From JBCCBV01 sp039033855 (lineage in GTDB: Bacteria; Planctomycetota; Phycisphaerae; Phycisphaerales; Phycisphaeraceae): a stretch of DNA of 10,438 nt. Of this stretch, positions 1-7,366 are shown piece by piece. Every line of letters starts with the position of its first letter. Position 1 is the stretch's first letter. The notes beneath the pieces are model-generated. The model saw only the letters and a list, made by a program, of their open reading frames with translations. It was not told where the DNA came from and made no database searches. A program made the position numbers and the translations under genes. Where the stretch lies: the NCBI GenBank assembly GCA_039033855.1, contig JBCCBV010000040.1, positions 1 to 10,438 on the forward strand, given 5' to 3'.

Positions 1-65
1 CGGCGTCGGGCCTCGGGCAAGCGGTCGAGCACGGCCAGCAGCAGCGTGAACAGTTCGCGTTCCAT
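1..65 (-). CDS. Unidentified protein, N-terminal fragment (runs off the left edge)
   Basis: An ATG on the minus strand at 65 opens a frame of 21 codons that runs off the window with no stop. It begins MERELFTLLL and continues as a short amphipathic, Leu-rich helix ending in LPEARR. A near-consensus AAGGAGA lies 6 bases upstream of the ATG, so translation from here is credible. The gene lies downstream of dnaB on the same strand, 119 bases past the dnaB stop, and could be co-transcribed with it. Too little protein is visible to name a family. Confidence 0.6.
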   Translation of the reverse strand, partial: MERELFTLLLAVLDRLPEARR

Positions 66-71
66 CGTGGG

Positions 72-78
72 TCTCCTT
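72..78 (-). promoter_or_regulatory. Strong Shine-Dalgarno for the left-edge gene
   Basis: The minus strand reads AAGGAGA at 78-72, followed by 6 bases and then ATG at 65. This is the strongest ribosome-binding site in the window. It is the main reason for calling the fragment at 1-65 a real gene start. Confidence 0.7.
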
Positions 79-184
79 GGCGGGTGACCTACGGTGGACG
101 CAACTGCGCCAAGGCGCAAGCCTTAGACGACGTGGCGCAAAGGACCCTCACGGTCGCGGCTCGTCCAGAGAGACCCAAGTGGCC

Positions 185-1582
185 CTACATGTTCCGCGGG
201 TCGTCGGGCGACAGGTCGTGGAACCGGGTGGTGGGCCCGTCGAACGCCAGGCGCACGACGCCGGTGGGGCCGTTGCGCTGCTTGGCCAGGATGATTTCGC
301 CGACGTTGTTGTCTTCGTAGTCGGGGTCGCCGCGGTGGTAGTAGTCCTCGCGGTGGAGCATCATGACCACGTCAGCGTCTTGCTCGATCGAGCCGGACTC
401 GCGCAGGTCGCTCATCCGGGGCCGGTGGCCCTCGCGGTTTTCGGCCTGCCGGTTGAGCTGACTCAGGCAGACCACTGGCACTTCGAGTTCACGCGCCAGC
501 GCCTTGACCCCGCGCGACAGGCTCGAGACTTCCTGCTGACGCGATTCCGACCCCGGGTCGGACATCAGCTGCAGGTAGTCGACGAAGATGATCTTGATGT
601 GGTGTTCCATCGCCAGCCGCCTGGCTTTGGCTCGGAGTTGCATCAGCGACAGGCCAGGCGTGTCGTCGATAAACAGCGGCGCCTCGGAAAGCTGGCCCAC
701 GGTCATCGACAGCCGGCCGAAGTCGTCGCGGCTGAGCATGTTCCGCCGAAGCTTGTGCGAGTCGACCCCGGAGCGCGAGCACAGCAGCCGTAGGGCCAAC
801 TGCTGCTTAGACATTTCCAGCGAAAACAGCGCCGCGGGCTGCCCGATCGTGGCGGCGGCGTGCTCGGCCATGTTGAGCATGAAGGCGGTCTTGCCCATCG
901 ACGGGCGTGCGGCCACGATGATGAGCTCGCCCGGCTGCAGGCCGTTGGTGTAGCCGTCGAGGTCGCGGAAGCCGGTTTCCAGGCCGGTGACGGCCCGGCC
1001 GTCCTGCGCTTCGAGCTGGCGGTAGGTTTCGTCGAGCAGGTCTTTGAGGCTGGTGGCCTCGGCCATGCCGCCGGTCTGCTGGAGTTCGAACAGGGCGCGC
1101 CCAGCGCGGTCGAGCATCTCCTCGGCTTTGCCGTCGTGGTGGTGGCAGTCGTGGATGATCTGCCCGGACGAGGAGATCAGCCGGCGGATGAGAGCCTTGT
1201 CGCGCACGATGCGGGCGTAGTGCAACGCCCCCGCGGCCGACGGCACCGACTCGGCGAGTTCGAGCAGGTAGTCCAGCCCGCCGACCTGGTCGAGCACGCC
1301 GCGGTCGACCAGCTTTTGGTTGAGCTGGACCATGTCGATGGACTGGTCGTGCTCGTACAGGTCGAGCAGGGCGCCGTAGATCGACACGTGGGCAGGTTTG
1401 AAGAAGTCATCCGGGCCGGTGACGACCTGCAACACCTCGCCGCAGACCTTCCAGTCGAGGATCATGCAGCCGATGAGGGCGCATTCGGCTTCGAGGGCGT
1501 GGGGGGGCAGGCGTTCGAGCAGCCGGGCGATTTCGGTGGGCTCGGCGGCGGGCTTGGACTTGCGGGACGCGGCGGTGGCCAT
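185..1582 (-). CDS. dnaB: Replicative DNA helicase DnaB
   Basis: This is the hexameric 5'-to-3' replicative helicase, which unwinds the chromosome at the fork and contacts primase. At 465 aa from this start it has the usual family length. Residues about 20-130 form the all-helical N-terminal domain (LPPHALEAECALIGCMI, then a YARIVRDKALIRRLI linker region). The RecA-like motor follows: Walker A ARPSMGKT at 225-232, the Walker B strand IIFVDYLQL at 331-339 with Asp335, an LSQLNRQAE motif at 373-381, DLRESGSIEQDADVV at 392-406, and AKQRNGPTG at 433-441, which supplies the arginine-finger region. No intein interrupts the Walker A region. The start is uncertain: ATG at 1582 (MATAASRK) is preferred, ATG at 1600 would add six residues, and neither has a clear Shine-Dalgarno. 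The frame is open up to 1717, but that extension is Pro/Arg-rich and unlike the family. The gene is divergent from pilM. Confidence 0.97.
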   Translation of the reverse strand: MATAASRKSKPAAEPTEIARLLERLPPHALEAECALIGCMILDWKVCGEVLQVVTGPDDFFKPAHVSIYGALLDLYEHDQSIDMVQLNQKLVDRGVLDQVGGLDYLLELAESVPSAAGALHYARIVRDKALIRRLISSSGQIIHDCHHHDGKAEEMLDRAGRALFELQQTGGMAEATSLKDLLDETYRQLEAQDGRAVTGLETGFRDLDGYTNGLQPGELIIVAARPSMGKTAFMLNMAEHAAATIGQPAALFSLEMSKQQLALRLLCSRSGVDSHKLRRNMLSRDDFGRLSMTVGQLSEAPLFIDDTPGLSLMQLRAKARRLAMEHHIKIIFVDYLQLMSDPGSESRQQEVSSLSRGVKALARELEVPVVCLSQLNRQAENREGHRPRMSDLRESGSIEQDADVVMMLHREDYYHRGDPDYEDNNVGEIILAKQRNGPTGVVRLAFDGPTTRFHDLSPDDPRNM

Positions 1583-1710
1583 GGTGAGAGTTTCGCACAT
1601 CTGCGGCGACCGGGATAAGCCGTGAAGTCTCGGGGACGTCGGTGGAAAGCCCCGGCGCGAACCCCAGGGCCGGTCCGGGCGTCCGATAGGCGGGCGCAAG
1701 GCTCGCGGGC

Positions 1711-1739
1711 CTCGCAACCGGGGTCCGCTGTGTTAGATT
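1711..1739 (+). promoter_or_regulatory. Possible sigma70-type promoter for the pilM block
   Basis: The only AT-rich patch in the dnaB/pilM divergent spacer is at 1731-1745. It contains TAGATT (1734-1739) as a possible -10. CTCGCA at 1711-1716, 17 bases upstream, is a weak -35 candidate. A similar arrangement (TTCGCA, 18 bases, TAGACT) occurs before mreB. The -35 match is poor and the call rests mainly on position and local base composition. Confidence 0.28.
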
Positions 1740-1829
1740 GTTTATGCGGCGCAAGACACGGCCGATCCGCGGTCGGGTCGGCGCTGCGGGCGGCCAGCCC
1801 CGGTCGCCGTGCCCGAAAGGCTCCTTCTC

Positions 1830-3950
1830 ATGGCCAATCGCAACGAATCATGGGGGATCGAGGTCGGTTCGGACGCCATCAAGGCGGTCAAGCTGTCGCG
1901 CGACGGCGATTCGCTGGTGATGTCCGACTTCGCCGTCGTCCCGTACGCCCAGGTGCTTACCACTCCCGACGTCGACGCCGAGGAAAGCATCCGCCTGGGC
2001 CTCGACCAGTTCCTCCAGCAGCACGAAATGGGCAAGGCCGCGGTGGTGGCGTCGGTGCCCGGCAACCTGGCGTTCGCCCGGTTCGCCAAGCTGCCGCCGG
2101 TCGAGCCCAAAAAGGTCCGCGAGATTGTCCGGTTCGAGGCCCAGCAGCAGATCCCGTTCCCGATCGACGAGGTCGAGTGGGACTACCAGGTGTTTCAGCA
2201 GGAAGACTCGCCGGATGTCGAGGTCGGCATCTTCGCCATCACCAAAGAGCGGGTGGCGCGGTTTTTGAGCAACTTCCGTTCGCAAGACCTGCGGCTCGAC
2301 GCCCTGACCCTTTCGCCCGTGGCGGTCTATAACGCGTTTTCCTACGAGACCGCCGAGGCCCCGCCGGAAACCGGCACGGTGCTGCTGGACGTGGGCACGG
2401 TGTCGACGGATGTGATCGTGGTCGAGCCCGGCAGCATCTGGCTGCGGACGTTCTCGATGGGGGGCAACCACTTCACCGAGGCGCTGGTCCGCCAGTTCAA
2501 GATCAGCTTCGCCAAAGCGGAAAAGCTCAAGCGCGAGGCCGCCACCAGCAAGTACGCCAAGCAGATCTTCCAGGCCATGAAGGGCGTTTACGCAGACCTG
2601 GTGCAAGAGGTCCAAAGGTCGCTCGGCTACTACCAGTCGATCAACCGCGAATCCAACGTGGCCCAGGTGCTCGGCCTGGGGTCGACCTTCCGCCTGCCCG
2701 GGCTGGTCAAGTACGTCCAGCAGAACCTGCAGATGCCCGTCCACCGGCCCGACGGGTTCGAGCGCGTCGAAATCGACGGCAAGCGCGAGTCCGAAGTCGC
2801 CAACGAAGCCCTGAACCTGTCCACCGCTTACGGCCTGGCCCTGCAAGGGCTCGGGCTCGAAAGCGTGACCGCCAACATCCTGCCGTCGCACATCCTGGCG
2901 GCCCGGCAGTGGAAGTCCAAGCAGCCCTGGATCGTTTCCGCCGCGGCGTGCACCGTGGTGGCGGCGGGGCTCGCGGCGGTCAAAACCTACTCCAACCAGG
3001 GCGCCTTCGAGGCCGAGTTCGAGCCCGTCGCCCAGGCCGCCCGCCCGGTGGTGAGCCGGGCCAACAGCCTGCGCGGCGATTTGCAGGACGCCAACTCCGG
3101 CACCGGGCAGTCGCGCATCGAGGAGTACCGCCAACTGGCCGACTACCGCGGCGTGCAGGCGCTGCTCAAGGCCGACATCGACCGCATGCTTTCCGTGGTC
3201 AAGCCCCCCGAGGCGCCTGCGGACTACGACCCCAACACCTGGATGGCCGGCAACTCCGAGCGCGACCAGTGGTGGCGGGTCTTCATCCAGTCTGTCGAAG
3301 TCAACTACGTGCCCGGCCCGCTGGCCGGCGCGGCGCCGGCCCGAGGCGGTTCCGACGACGACCGTCGTGGACGCGGCAACAGCCGTCAGCCCGAAGCGCA
3401 AGCCCCCGCAGCCGGTGGCGCACCGACTACGGCCCGATACGAGGTGGTCATCACCGGCTCGACGCCGTACCCCGAGGCGCCCGTCCTCACCCAGCAGATG
3501 ATCAACTGGCTCCGCGACAACGCCGAGGGCGAAGGCCGGCCCTATACCTTCTATCTCGCGCCCGGCGGGGGAGCGCAGACGATCTCCCGCGTAGGCTCGG
3601 GCGCCGGCGGAAACGTCGGCAACTGGGAAGCGGGCGGAAACACCGGCGGCAACGCCTTCAACCCGGCCGGCAACGCGAGGTTCAACCCCGGCGGCGGCAA
3701 CAACGCCAACAACACCAGCATCCCGGCCGTAAACCTGGCCGAAACGCTGCCCGACCGCGGTGCGGCGATCCAGCAGGAGGGCGACTTCCAGTTCACCCTG
3801 CGATTCCAGGCCGTGCTCAAACCGCGCGAGGCGTACCGCGGGCTGTTCCAGCCGCCGCCCACCCCGCCGGCCCCGCCCGCCGAAGCGCGGTCCACCGGCG
3901 ACCCCGTTCCCGACTCACCCCGCAATCCGGAGGGCGCCGTCGATGCGTAA
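1830..3950 (+). CDS. pilM: PilM-like actin-fold protein with fused PilN-like membrane and periplasmic half
   Basis: PilM is the cytoplasmic actin-like protein of type IV pilus and related machines; it binds nucleotide and the N-terminal tail of PilN. Residues 1-345 are a full PilM domain: phosphate-1 motif GIEVGSDAIKAVKL at 9-22, conserved QQQIPFPIDEVEWDY at 105-119, phosphate-2 motif LLDVGTVSTDVIVV at 185-198, and GLGSTFRLPGL at 282-292. The protein is 706 aa, about twice normal. The second half has NILP at 349-352 (like the INLLP motif of PilN), one membrane helix at about 366-385, a periplasmic region with beta-alpha-beta character (RYEVVITG at 536-543, FQFTLRFQAVLKP at 653-665), and a Gly/Asn-rich linker at 589-628. 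ATG 1830 is chosen because GAAAGG lies 9 bases upstream; GTG 1809 would add seven residues. The stop overlaps the next start by 8 bases. The PilM identity is firm; the PilN assignment of the tail is inferred from order, motif and topology. Confidence 0.93.
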   Translation: MANRNESWGIEVGSDAIKAVKLSRDGDSLVMSDFAVVPYAQVLTTPDVDAEESIRLGLDQFLQQHEMGKAAVVASVPGNLAFARFAKLPPVEPKKVREIVRFEAQQQIPFPIDEVEWDYQVFQQEDSPDVEVGIFAITKERVARFLSNFRSQDLRLDALTLSPVAVYNAFSYETAEAPPETGTVLLDVGTVSTDVIVVEPGSIWLRTFSMGGNHFTEALVRQFKISFAKAEKLKREAATSKYAKQIFQAMKGVYADLVQEVQRSLGYYQSINRESNVAQVLGLGSTFRLPGLVKYVQQNLQMPVHRPDGFERVEIDGKRESEVANEALNLSTAYGLALQGLGLESVTANILPSHILAARQWKSKQPWIVSAAACTVVAAGLAAVKTYSNQGAFEAEFEPVAQAARPVVSRANSLRGDLQDANSGTGQSRIEEYRQLADYRGVQALLKADIDRMLSVVKPPEAPADYDPNTWMAGNSERDQWWRVFIQSVEVNYVPGPLAGAAPARGGSDDDRRGRGNSRQPEAQAPAAGGAPTTARYEVVITGSTPYPEAPVLTQQMINWLRDNAEGEGRPYTFYLAPGGGAQTISRVGSGAGGNVGNWEAGGNTGGNAFNPAGNARFNPGGGNNANNTSIPAVNLAETLPDRGAAIQQEGDFQFTLRFQAVLKPREAYRGLFQPPPTPPAPPAEARSTGDPVPDSPRNPEGAVDA
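3929..3934 (+). promoter_or_regulatory. Ribosome-binding site inside the end of pilM
   Basis: GGAGGG at 3929-3934 lies 8 bases before ATG 3943, within the last codons of pilM. It fixes the start of the downstream gene. The frame is open much further upstream (to at least 3760), but those upstream codons are only pilM read in another frame. Confidence 0.7.
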
Positions 3951-5376
3951 TGCGCTGCTTTGGGCCAAAACCAACCCGATCCCCGTCGTCTCCGCAGCGG
4001 TAGCCGGCGTGTCGATCCTGGCGGTGTTCTACTTCCTCTTCTTAGCGATCCCGAGCGCCAACGAGGCCAACACCGAGGCCGTCAACGACCTGAAAAAGGA
4101 TGTCGAGCGCGCCGAGCGCGAAACGGTCGATGCGCCGTCGGGCACGCCCGGGCAGGCGCCGGTCAGCGTGCGCACGGTGCTGAACGACGCCGTGGTCGCA
4201 AAGGTCGACGAGCTGAACCAGGCCGTCAGCGCTCAGGCCGACCTGCTCGACGCAGAAGTGCTCAAGCGCAACGAGCGCGGCCGGAGCGAGATGCTCATTG
4301 GGCGCGGGCTGCTGCCGAGTTGGCAGGATGCGGGTGAACCCGAGAGCTTGGCCTACCGCAGCCGCGATTCGTATCGAGAGATCCTTCAGCGGATGATCCG
4401 CGGCGACGAAGCGCTGGCCGGCGACTGGCCGACGATCCTCACTCGCCCACCGATGTCGGCCGAGCAGCTCACGGCCGTGCTCAATCGCGCCCGGGAAGAT
4501 TTCATCGCCATCCAGGGCGGCGACGTCAACGAGCAGAAGCTCGATGATTACCGCGAACAGCAGCGCACGCTGGCGCTCTTTACGCTTCGCGAGCACGCCC
4601 AGCCTCTGACCGCGTACGCCGGGGCAAGCATCGAAGATGTATTTACCCTCGAACCGTTGGCCGACACGTCGAGCGGCCAGCCGCCCCAGCCCGACGAGAT
4701 CTGGGACGCCCAGTTCCAGCTCTGGGTGCTCGCGGACCTGATCGAGGGGTTGTCGCGCACCAATTCGGCCCCGAACCCCGACGACCCGTTCGACTGGTCG
4801 GGCGATTCGCTCCCCCCGTTCGAGGCGCCGGTGAAACGGATCGTGAAGATCGAGGTGCTGCCGGGGTTGGTCCGCGCGGGCGGCGGGGAGTCCACCGGTG
4901 CGAGCGGCGGCGGCCCCAGCGGCAACTTCGGCCCGGGCGGCAACTTCGGCCCGGGAGGCAACTTTGGCCCGGGTGGCACCTTCGGGCAAGGCGCCGCTCA
5001 AAGCGGAAGCGACAAAGACTACGGCCCGGCGCTGTCTGCGCCGACGCAAGACTTCAACGCCTCGCCCACCGGCCTGGTGTCGAACCGGGTGTATTTAGTC
5101 CGCCACGTGCGCATGACCCTGCACATGGACTGGGCCGGCGTGACCCGTCTGGAAAAAGCATTGCAGAGCGTCAACGGGATGAAGATCATCTCGGCCAGCT
5201 ATCGCGACCTCGACGAGTACGTGGCCCTCGAAAACCGTTACCTCTACGGCAACGACGACGTGGTGGAGGCCGAGTTTGTGGTCGAGTCGCTCTGGCTGAC
5301 CGAGTGGCTCAAGCCGCTGATGCCGCCGAACGTCGCCCGTGGGCTTGGGCTTGCCGACAACTCACGCGGCCGCTAA
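3943..5376 (+). CDS. Bitopic PilO/Amuc_1100-like membrane protein
   Basis: This is probably the partner of the PilM-PilN fusion in an inner-membrane, pilus-type complex. The 477-aa protein has a short cytoplasmic N-terminus, one membrane helix at about 14-36, and a charged, coiled-coil-like helical stretch at about 40-110. A helical middle region follows. The C-terminal half shows two beta-alpha-beta units: AQFQLWVLADLIEGL at 256-270 with VKRIVKIEVLPG at 297-308, and VRMTLHMDWAGVTRLEKALQ at 389-408 with MKIISASYRDLD at 413-424. A last strand, VVEAEFVVESLWL, lies at 440-452. This is the PilO plan of helix, coiled coil and ferredoxin-like domains. It also matches the layout of Akkermansia Amuc_1100 as I recall it. 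A Gly-rich tandem repeat at 327-350 separates the two units. There is no Cys, so it is not a lipoprotein. The start is set by GGAGGG, and the 8-base overlap with pilM suggests translational coupling. No signature motif confirms the family. Confidence 0.8.
   Translation: MRNALLWAKTNPIPVVSAAVAGVSILAVFYFLFLAIPSANEANTEAVNDLKKDVERAERETVDAPSGTPGQAPVSVRTVLNDAVVAKVDELNQAVSAQADLLDAEVLKRNERGRSEMLIGRGLLPSWQDAGEPESLAYRSRDSYREILQRMIRGDEALAGDWPTILTRPPMSAEQLTAVLNRAREDFIAIQGGDVNEQKLDDYREQQRTLALFTLREHAQPLTAYAGASIEDVFTLEPLADTSSGQPPQPDEIWDAQFQLWVLADLIEGLSRTNSAPNPDDPFDWSGDSLPPFEAPVKRIVKIEVLPGLVRAGGGESTGASGGGPSGNFGPGGNFGPGGNFGPGGTFGQGAAQSGSDKDYGPALSAPTQDFNASPTGLVSNRVYLVRHVRMTLHMDWAGVTRLEKALQSVNGMKIISASYRDLDEYVALENRYLYGNDDVVEAEFVVESLWLTEWLKPLMPPNVARGLGLADNSRGR
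4921..4992 (+). repeat. Four tandem 18-bp units encoding a GNFGPG-type linker
   Basis: There are four consecutive 18-bp units at 4921-4938, 4939-4956, 4957-4974 and 4975-4992. The first three differ only at synonymous third positions and each encodes GNFGPG. The fourth is diverged and encodes GTFGQG. They form residues 327-350 of the PilO-like protein, between its two beta-alpha-beta units. The array is in frame, so changes in copy number would keep the reading frame. Confidence 0.9.
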
Positions 5377-5411
5377 GTAACGTCCCGCGCGAATCCGACT
5401 CTTACCTGCTT

Positions 5412-5415
5412 GGAG
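5412..5415 (+). promoter_or_regulatory. Ribosome-binding site deciding the start at 5422
   Basis: GGAG at 5412-5415 sits 6 bases before ATG 5422. An in-frame TTG at 5410 overlaps this site and is therefore unlikely to be the start. Confidence 0.55.
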
Positions 5416-5421
5416 CAACCG

Positions 5422-7206
5422 ATGGCGGCCAAAGAAACAAGCCCGCTGGTTGAGCACATCGAGAAGATCGCGCTCGCGGCCGGCCTGGGCGTGCTGGGCC
5501 TGGTGTTCGTGCTGTTCTTCACCACCGTGCTTGGCGACCGCTTCGCCATTGGCGAGGGCGCCCAGAAGAAATCTCCTGCCGACGCGGTGGAAGAGGTCGA
5601 ACGCGCGGTCGAGCAGGTCCGTCGCGGGCAGCAGTCCGATGAACTCCCCGACGAGTTGGCGGAGTTGTCGCCTTCGGACGACGTGATCAACGACCTGCTC
5701 GTGGTATTCGACCGACAGGTCGACCCCTCTTTGCCGGCGTCGGCGCCCGCGGTGGCGCGCGGCCCGTTCGGCCCCGGCGGCCTGGATGCCCAGCTCATCC
5801 CCAGCGAGGGCATCCAGTACACGGAATTCGCCGAGGTTCGCCCGCCCCTGGCCGAGGACCTGCTGGTCCGCCGGTACGACCTGGTGTTCGACGCCTCGGC
5901 GGTGGTCGATCCGCAGAAGCGGTCTGCCTATCTGCAGCGCGTCGGCAACCAGCTACCGGCCGACTTCCCCATGGTCACCGTGGCCGGCTACTTCGACTTT
6001 GCCGACTGGGCCGAGATGCTCCGCGCCGGCGACGGCGAAAACCCCGCTACTCCCACCGGCATGTGGAACAACAAACTCGTGGTGACCGGGGTGTATCTGG
6101 TGCGCAGCGAGCGATCGACGCCGGACGAACCCTGGTCCGATCCGGTGGTCATCGAGGCGTTGCCGGACGGCGATCAACTGCTGTACCGCGAGTCTCAATC
6201 GATCGACCCCGACGCGCCGGGGCCACCGTCGATGGATCGTCCCACGGCCCAACACCTCGAGCAGACCGACCTGCAGCGGTTGATCCGCCTGCCCACGCCG
6301 CCGCCGACCGCGGGCGATGGCTGGCGCCCGCCGCGGCTGGCGATTGCCGCGCCAAGGCCCGGTGCGCCCGGTTTCAACCCCGGTGCTGCCGGCTTCAACG
6401 CCGGGGCCGGCAACGACGTTTTTGTCGAGCGCACTAACCGACGGTTGGACGCCGTGAACCGCGGCCAGCTTGATGGGCGCGATGCACGCGACGCTCGTGG
6501 TGGCGGCACGCCGCCGCCGGTCCGGCGCGACTTTGGCGCGCCCGGCGTCGGTCAACCCCTCGCCGGCGCCCCGGGCCAGCCCGCAGCCGAAGCCGACCCC
6601 ATCCTCGCGGCGATCCCCCGTGGCGGAGACGGACGCGAGGCCGTCTGGGCCCACGACTTGTCGGTTGAATATGGCAAGACCTACCGCTACCGGCTGGTCG
6701 TCAACGTGGTCAATCCGCTGTACGCCGCCAGCGGCGTCGATGAAACGCAGAAGGCCACCAACTACGACAAGTTCGCTCTAGGCCCGGACCCCAGCGGGCT
6801 CATGTCCGCTCAGGGCGCGTGGTCCGACCCGATCACGATCCCCGAGCAGGTGCGGTTCTTCTTCACCGACGCCACGCCCAGCGGCGCCCGGGTGGTGGTC
6901 CGCCGGGTGTACGACGGCGAGCCGCGCGAGTTCCAGGCCACGGTCGATCCGGGCGATGCGATCGGCGCCATCGACGGCGAGGTCGACTTCCAAACCGGCG
7001 CGGTGGCGGTGGACGTGGTGGGTGAGGCGCTCGAGACCGGCGGGGTGTCGGCGGGGTCGCAAGACCGGCTGCTCTATCTCGACGCCGACGGCCGGCTGCG
7101 CGCCCGCGTGCAATACCAGGATGTCGAGCGCCTCGAAGAGGCCAAACGCGAGGCCGCCCGCATGCGCGAGCGCTCCACCGGGTTGGCCGGCGCTCAGACG
7201 CCCTGA
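5422..7206 (+). CDS. Bitopic envelope protein of unknown family, third gene of the pilM module
   Basis: I do not recognise the family. The 594-aa protein has a short cytoplasmic tail, one membrane helix at about 16-36, and an acidic helical stretch at about 50-82 (ADAVEEVERAVEQVRRG). A mixed domain follows at about 130-260, including a VTVAGYFDFADWAEML segment (185-200) and NNKLVVTGVYLVRSE (216-230). Next is a long Pro/Gly/Arg-rich linker at about 290-400 with GFNPGAAGFNAGAG at 317-330. The C-terminus (about 405-570) is beta-rich, beginning VWAHDLSVEYGKTYRYRLVV at 408-427 in a fibronectin-III-like style, and ends in a charged helix (571-584). It has no Cys, so it is not a PilP-type lipoprotein. 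It lies 45 bases after the PilO-like gene, probably in the same operon, and most of the protein should be periplasmic. A scaffold or alignment role beside the PilM module is inferred from context only. Confidence 0.85.
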   Translation: MAAKETSPLVEHIEKIALAAGLGVLGLVFVLFFTTVLGDRFAIGEGAQKKSPADAVEEVERAVEQVRRGQQSDELPDELAELSPSDDVINDLLVVFDRQVDPSLPASAPAVARGPFGPGGLDAQLIPSEGIQYTEFAEVRPPLAEDLLVRRYDLVFDASAVVDPQKRSAYLQRVGNQLPADFPMVTVAGYFDFADWAEMLRAGDGENPATPTGMWNNKLVVTGVYLVRSERSTPDEPWSDPVVIEALPDGDQLLYRESQSIDPDAPGPPSMDRPTAQHLEQTDLQRLIRLPTPPPTAGDGWRPPRLAIAAPRPGAPGFNPGAAGFNAGAGNDVFVERTNRRLDAVNRGQLDGRDARDARGGGTPPPVRRDFGAPGVGQPLAGAPGQPAAEADPILAAIPRGGDGREAVWAHDLSVEYGKTYRYRLVVNVVNPLYAASGVDETQKATNYDKFALGPDPSGLMSAQGAWSDPITIPEQVRFFFTDATPSGARVVVRRVYDGEPREFQATVDPGDAIGAIDGEVDFQTGAVAVDVVGEALETGGVSAGSQDRLLYLDADGRLRARVQYQDVERLEEAKREAARMRERSTGLAGAQTP

Positions 7207-7243
7207 CCTGCGCGGCAACGCACAAGTCCGAGACCGGCGGCGC

Positions 7244-7273
7244 TTCGCATGGTGGCGCGCACGGCGGTAGACT
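7244..7273 (+). promoter_or_regulatory. Possible promoter for mreBCD
   Basis: The 160-bp spacer 7207-7366 is the longest gap within the rightward block. TAGACT at 7268-7273 with TTCGCA (4 of 6 matches to TTGACA) 18 bases upstream is the best promoter-like pair in it. It resembles the pair proposed before pilM. The match is modest; a promoter somewhere in this spacer is more certain than these exact hexamers. Confidence 0.3.
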
Positions 7274-7355
7274 CTCGCGCCCGGTGTTCGCCGTGGCGCG
7301 GGGCGGGGAAGATGCCGCAAGGGCCTGCCAGGAAGCGCAGCCGCGGCGCGTGACC

Positions 7356-7359
7356 GGAG
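7356..7359 (+). promoter_or_regulatory. Ribosome-binding site for the TTG start of mreB
   Basis: GGAG at 7356-7359 is followed by 7 bases and then TTG at 7367. The spacing supports TTG initiation. The nearest in-frame ATG, at 7412, lies inside the first nucleotide-binding strand and would truncate the fold. Confidence 0.6.
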
Positions 7360-7366
7360 TCCGTAT

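Noticed and set aside
105..118. Small palindrome TGCGC-CAAG-GCGCA in the gap downstream of dnaB, considered as a terminator
   Set aside because: The stem is only 5 bp and no T-run follows on the minus strand, so it does not qualify as an intrinsic terminator.
860..1618. 252-codon plus-strand frame opposite dnaB
   Set aside because: Shadow of dnaB, whose motifs are all in the minus-strand frame.
1583..1717. N-terminal extension of DnaB to an upstream in-frame start
   Set aside because: The added residues are Pro/Arg-rich, are not expected in DnaB, and look like untranslated GC-rich spacer.
1848..3401. 517-codon open frame on the minus strand inside pilM
   Set aside because: Antisense shadow of a well-supported PilM domain; composition is low in complexity and matches no family.
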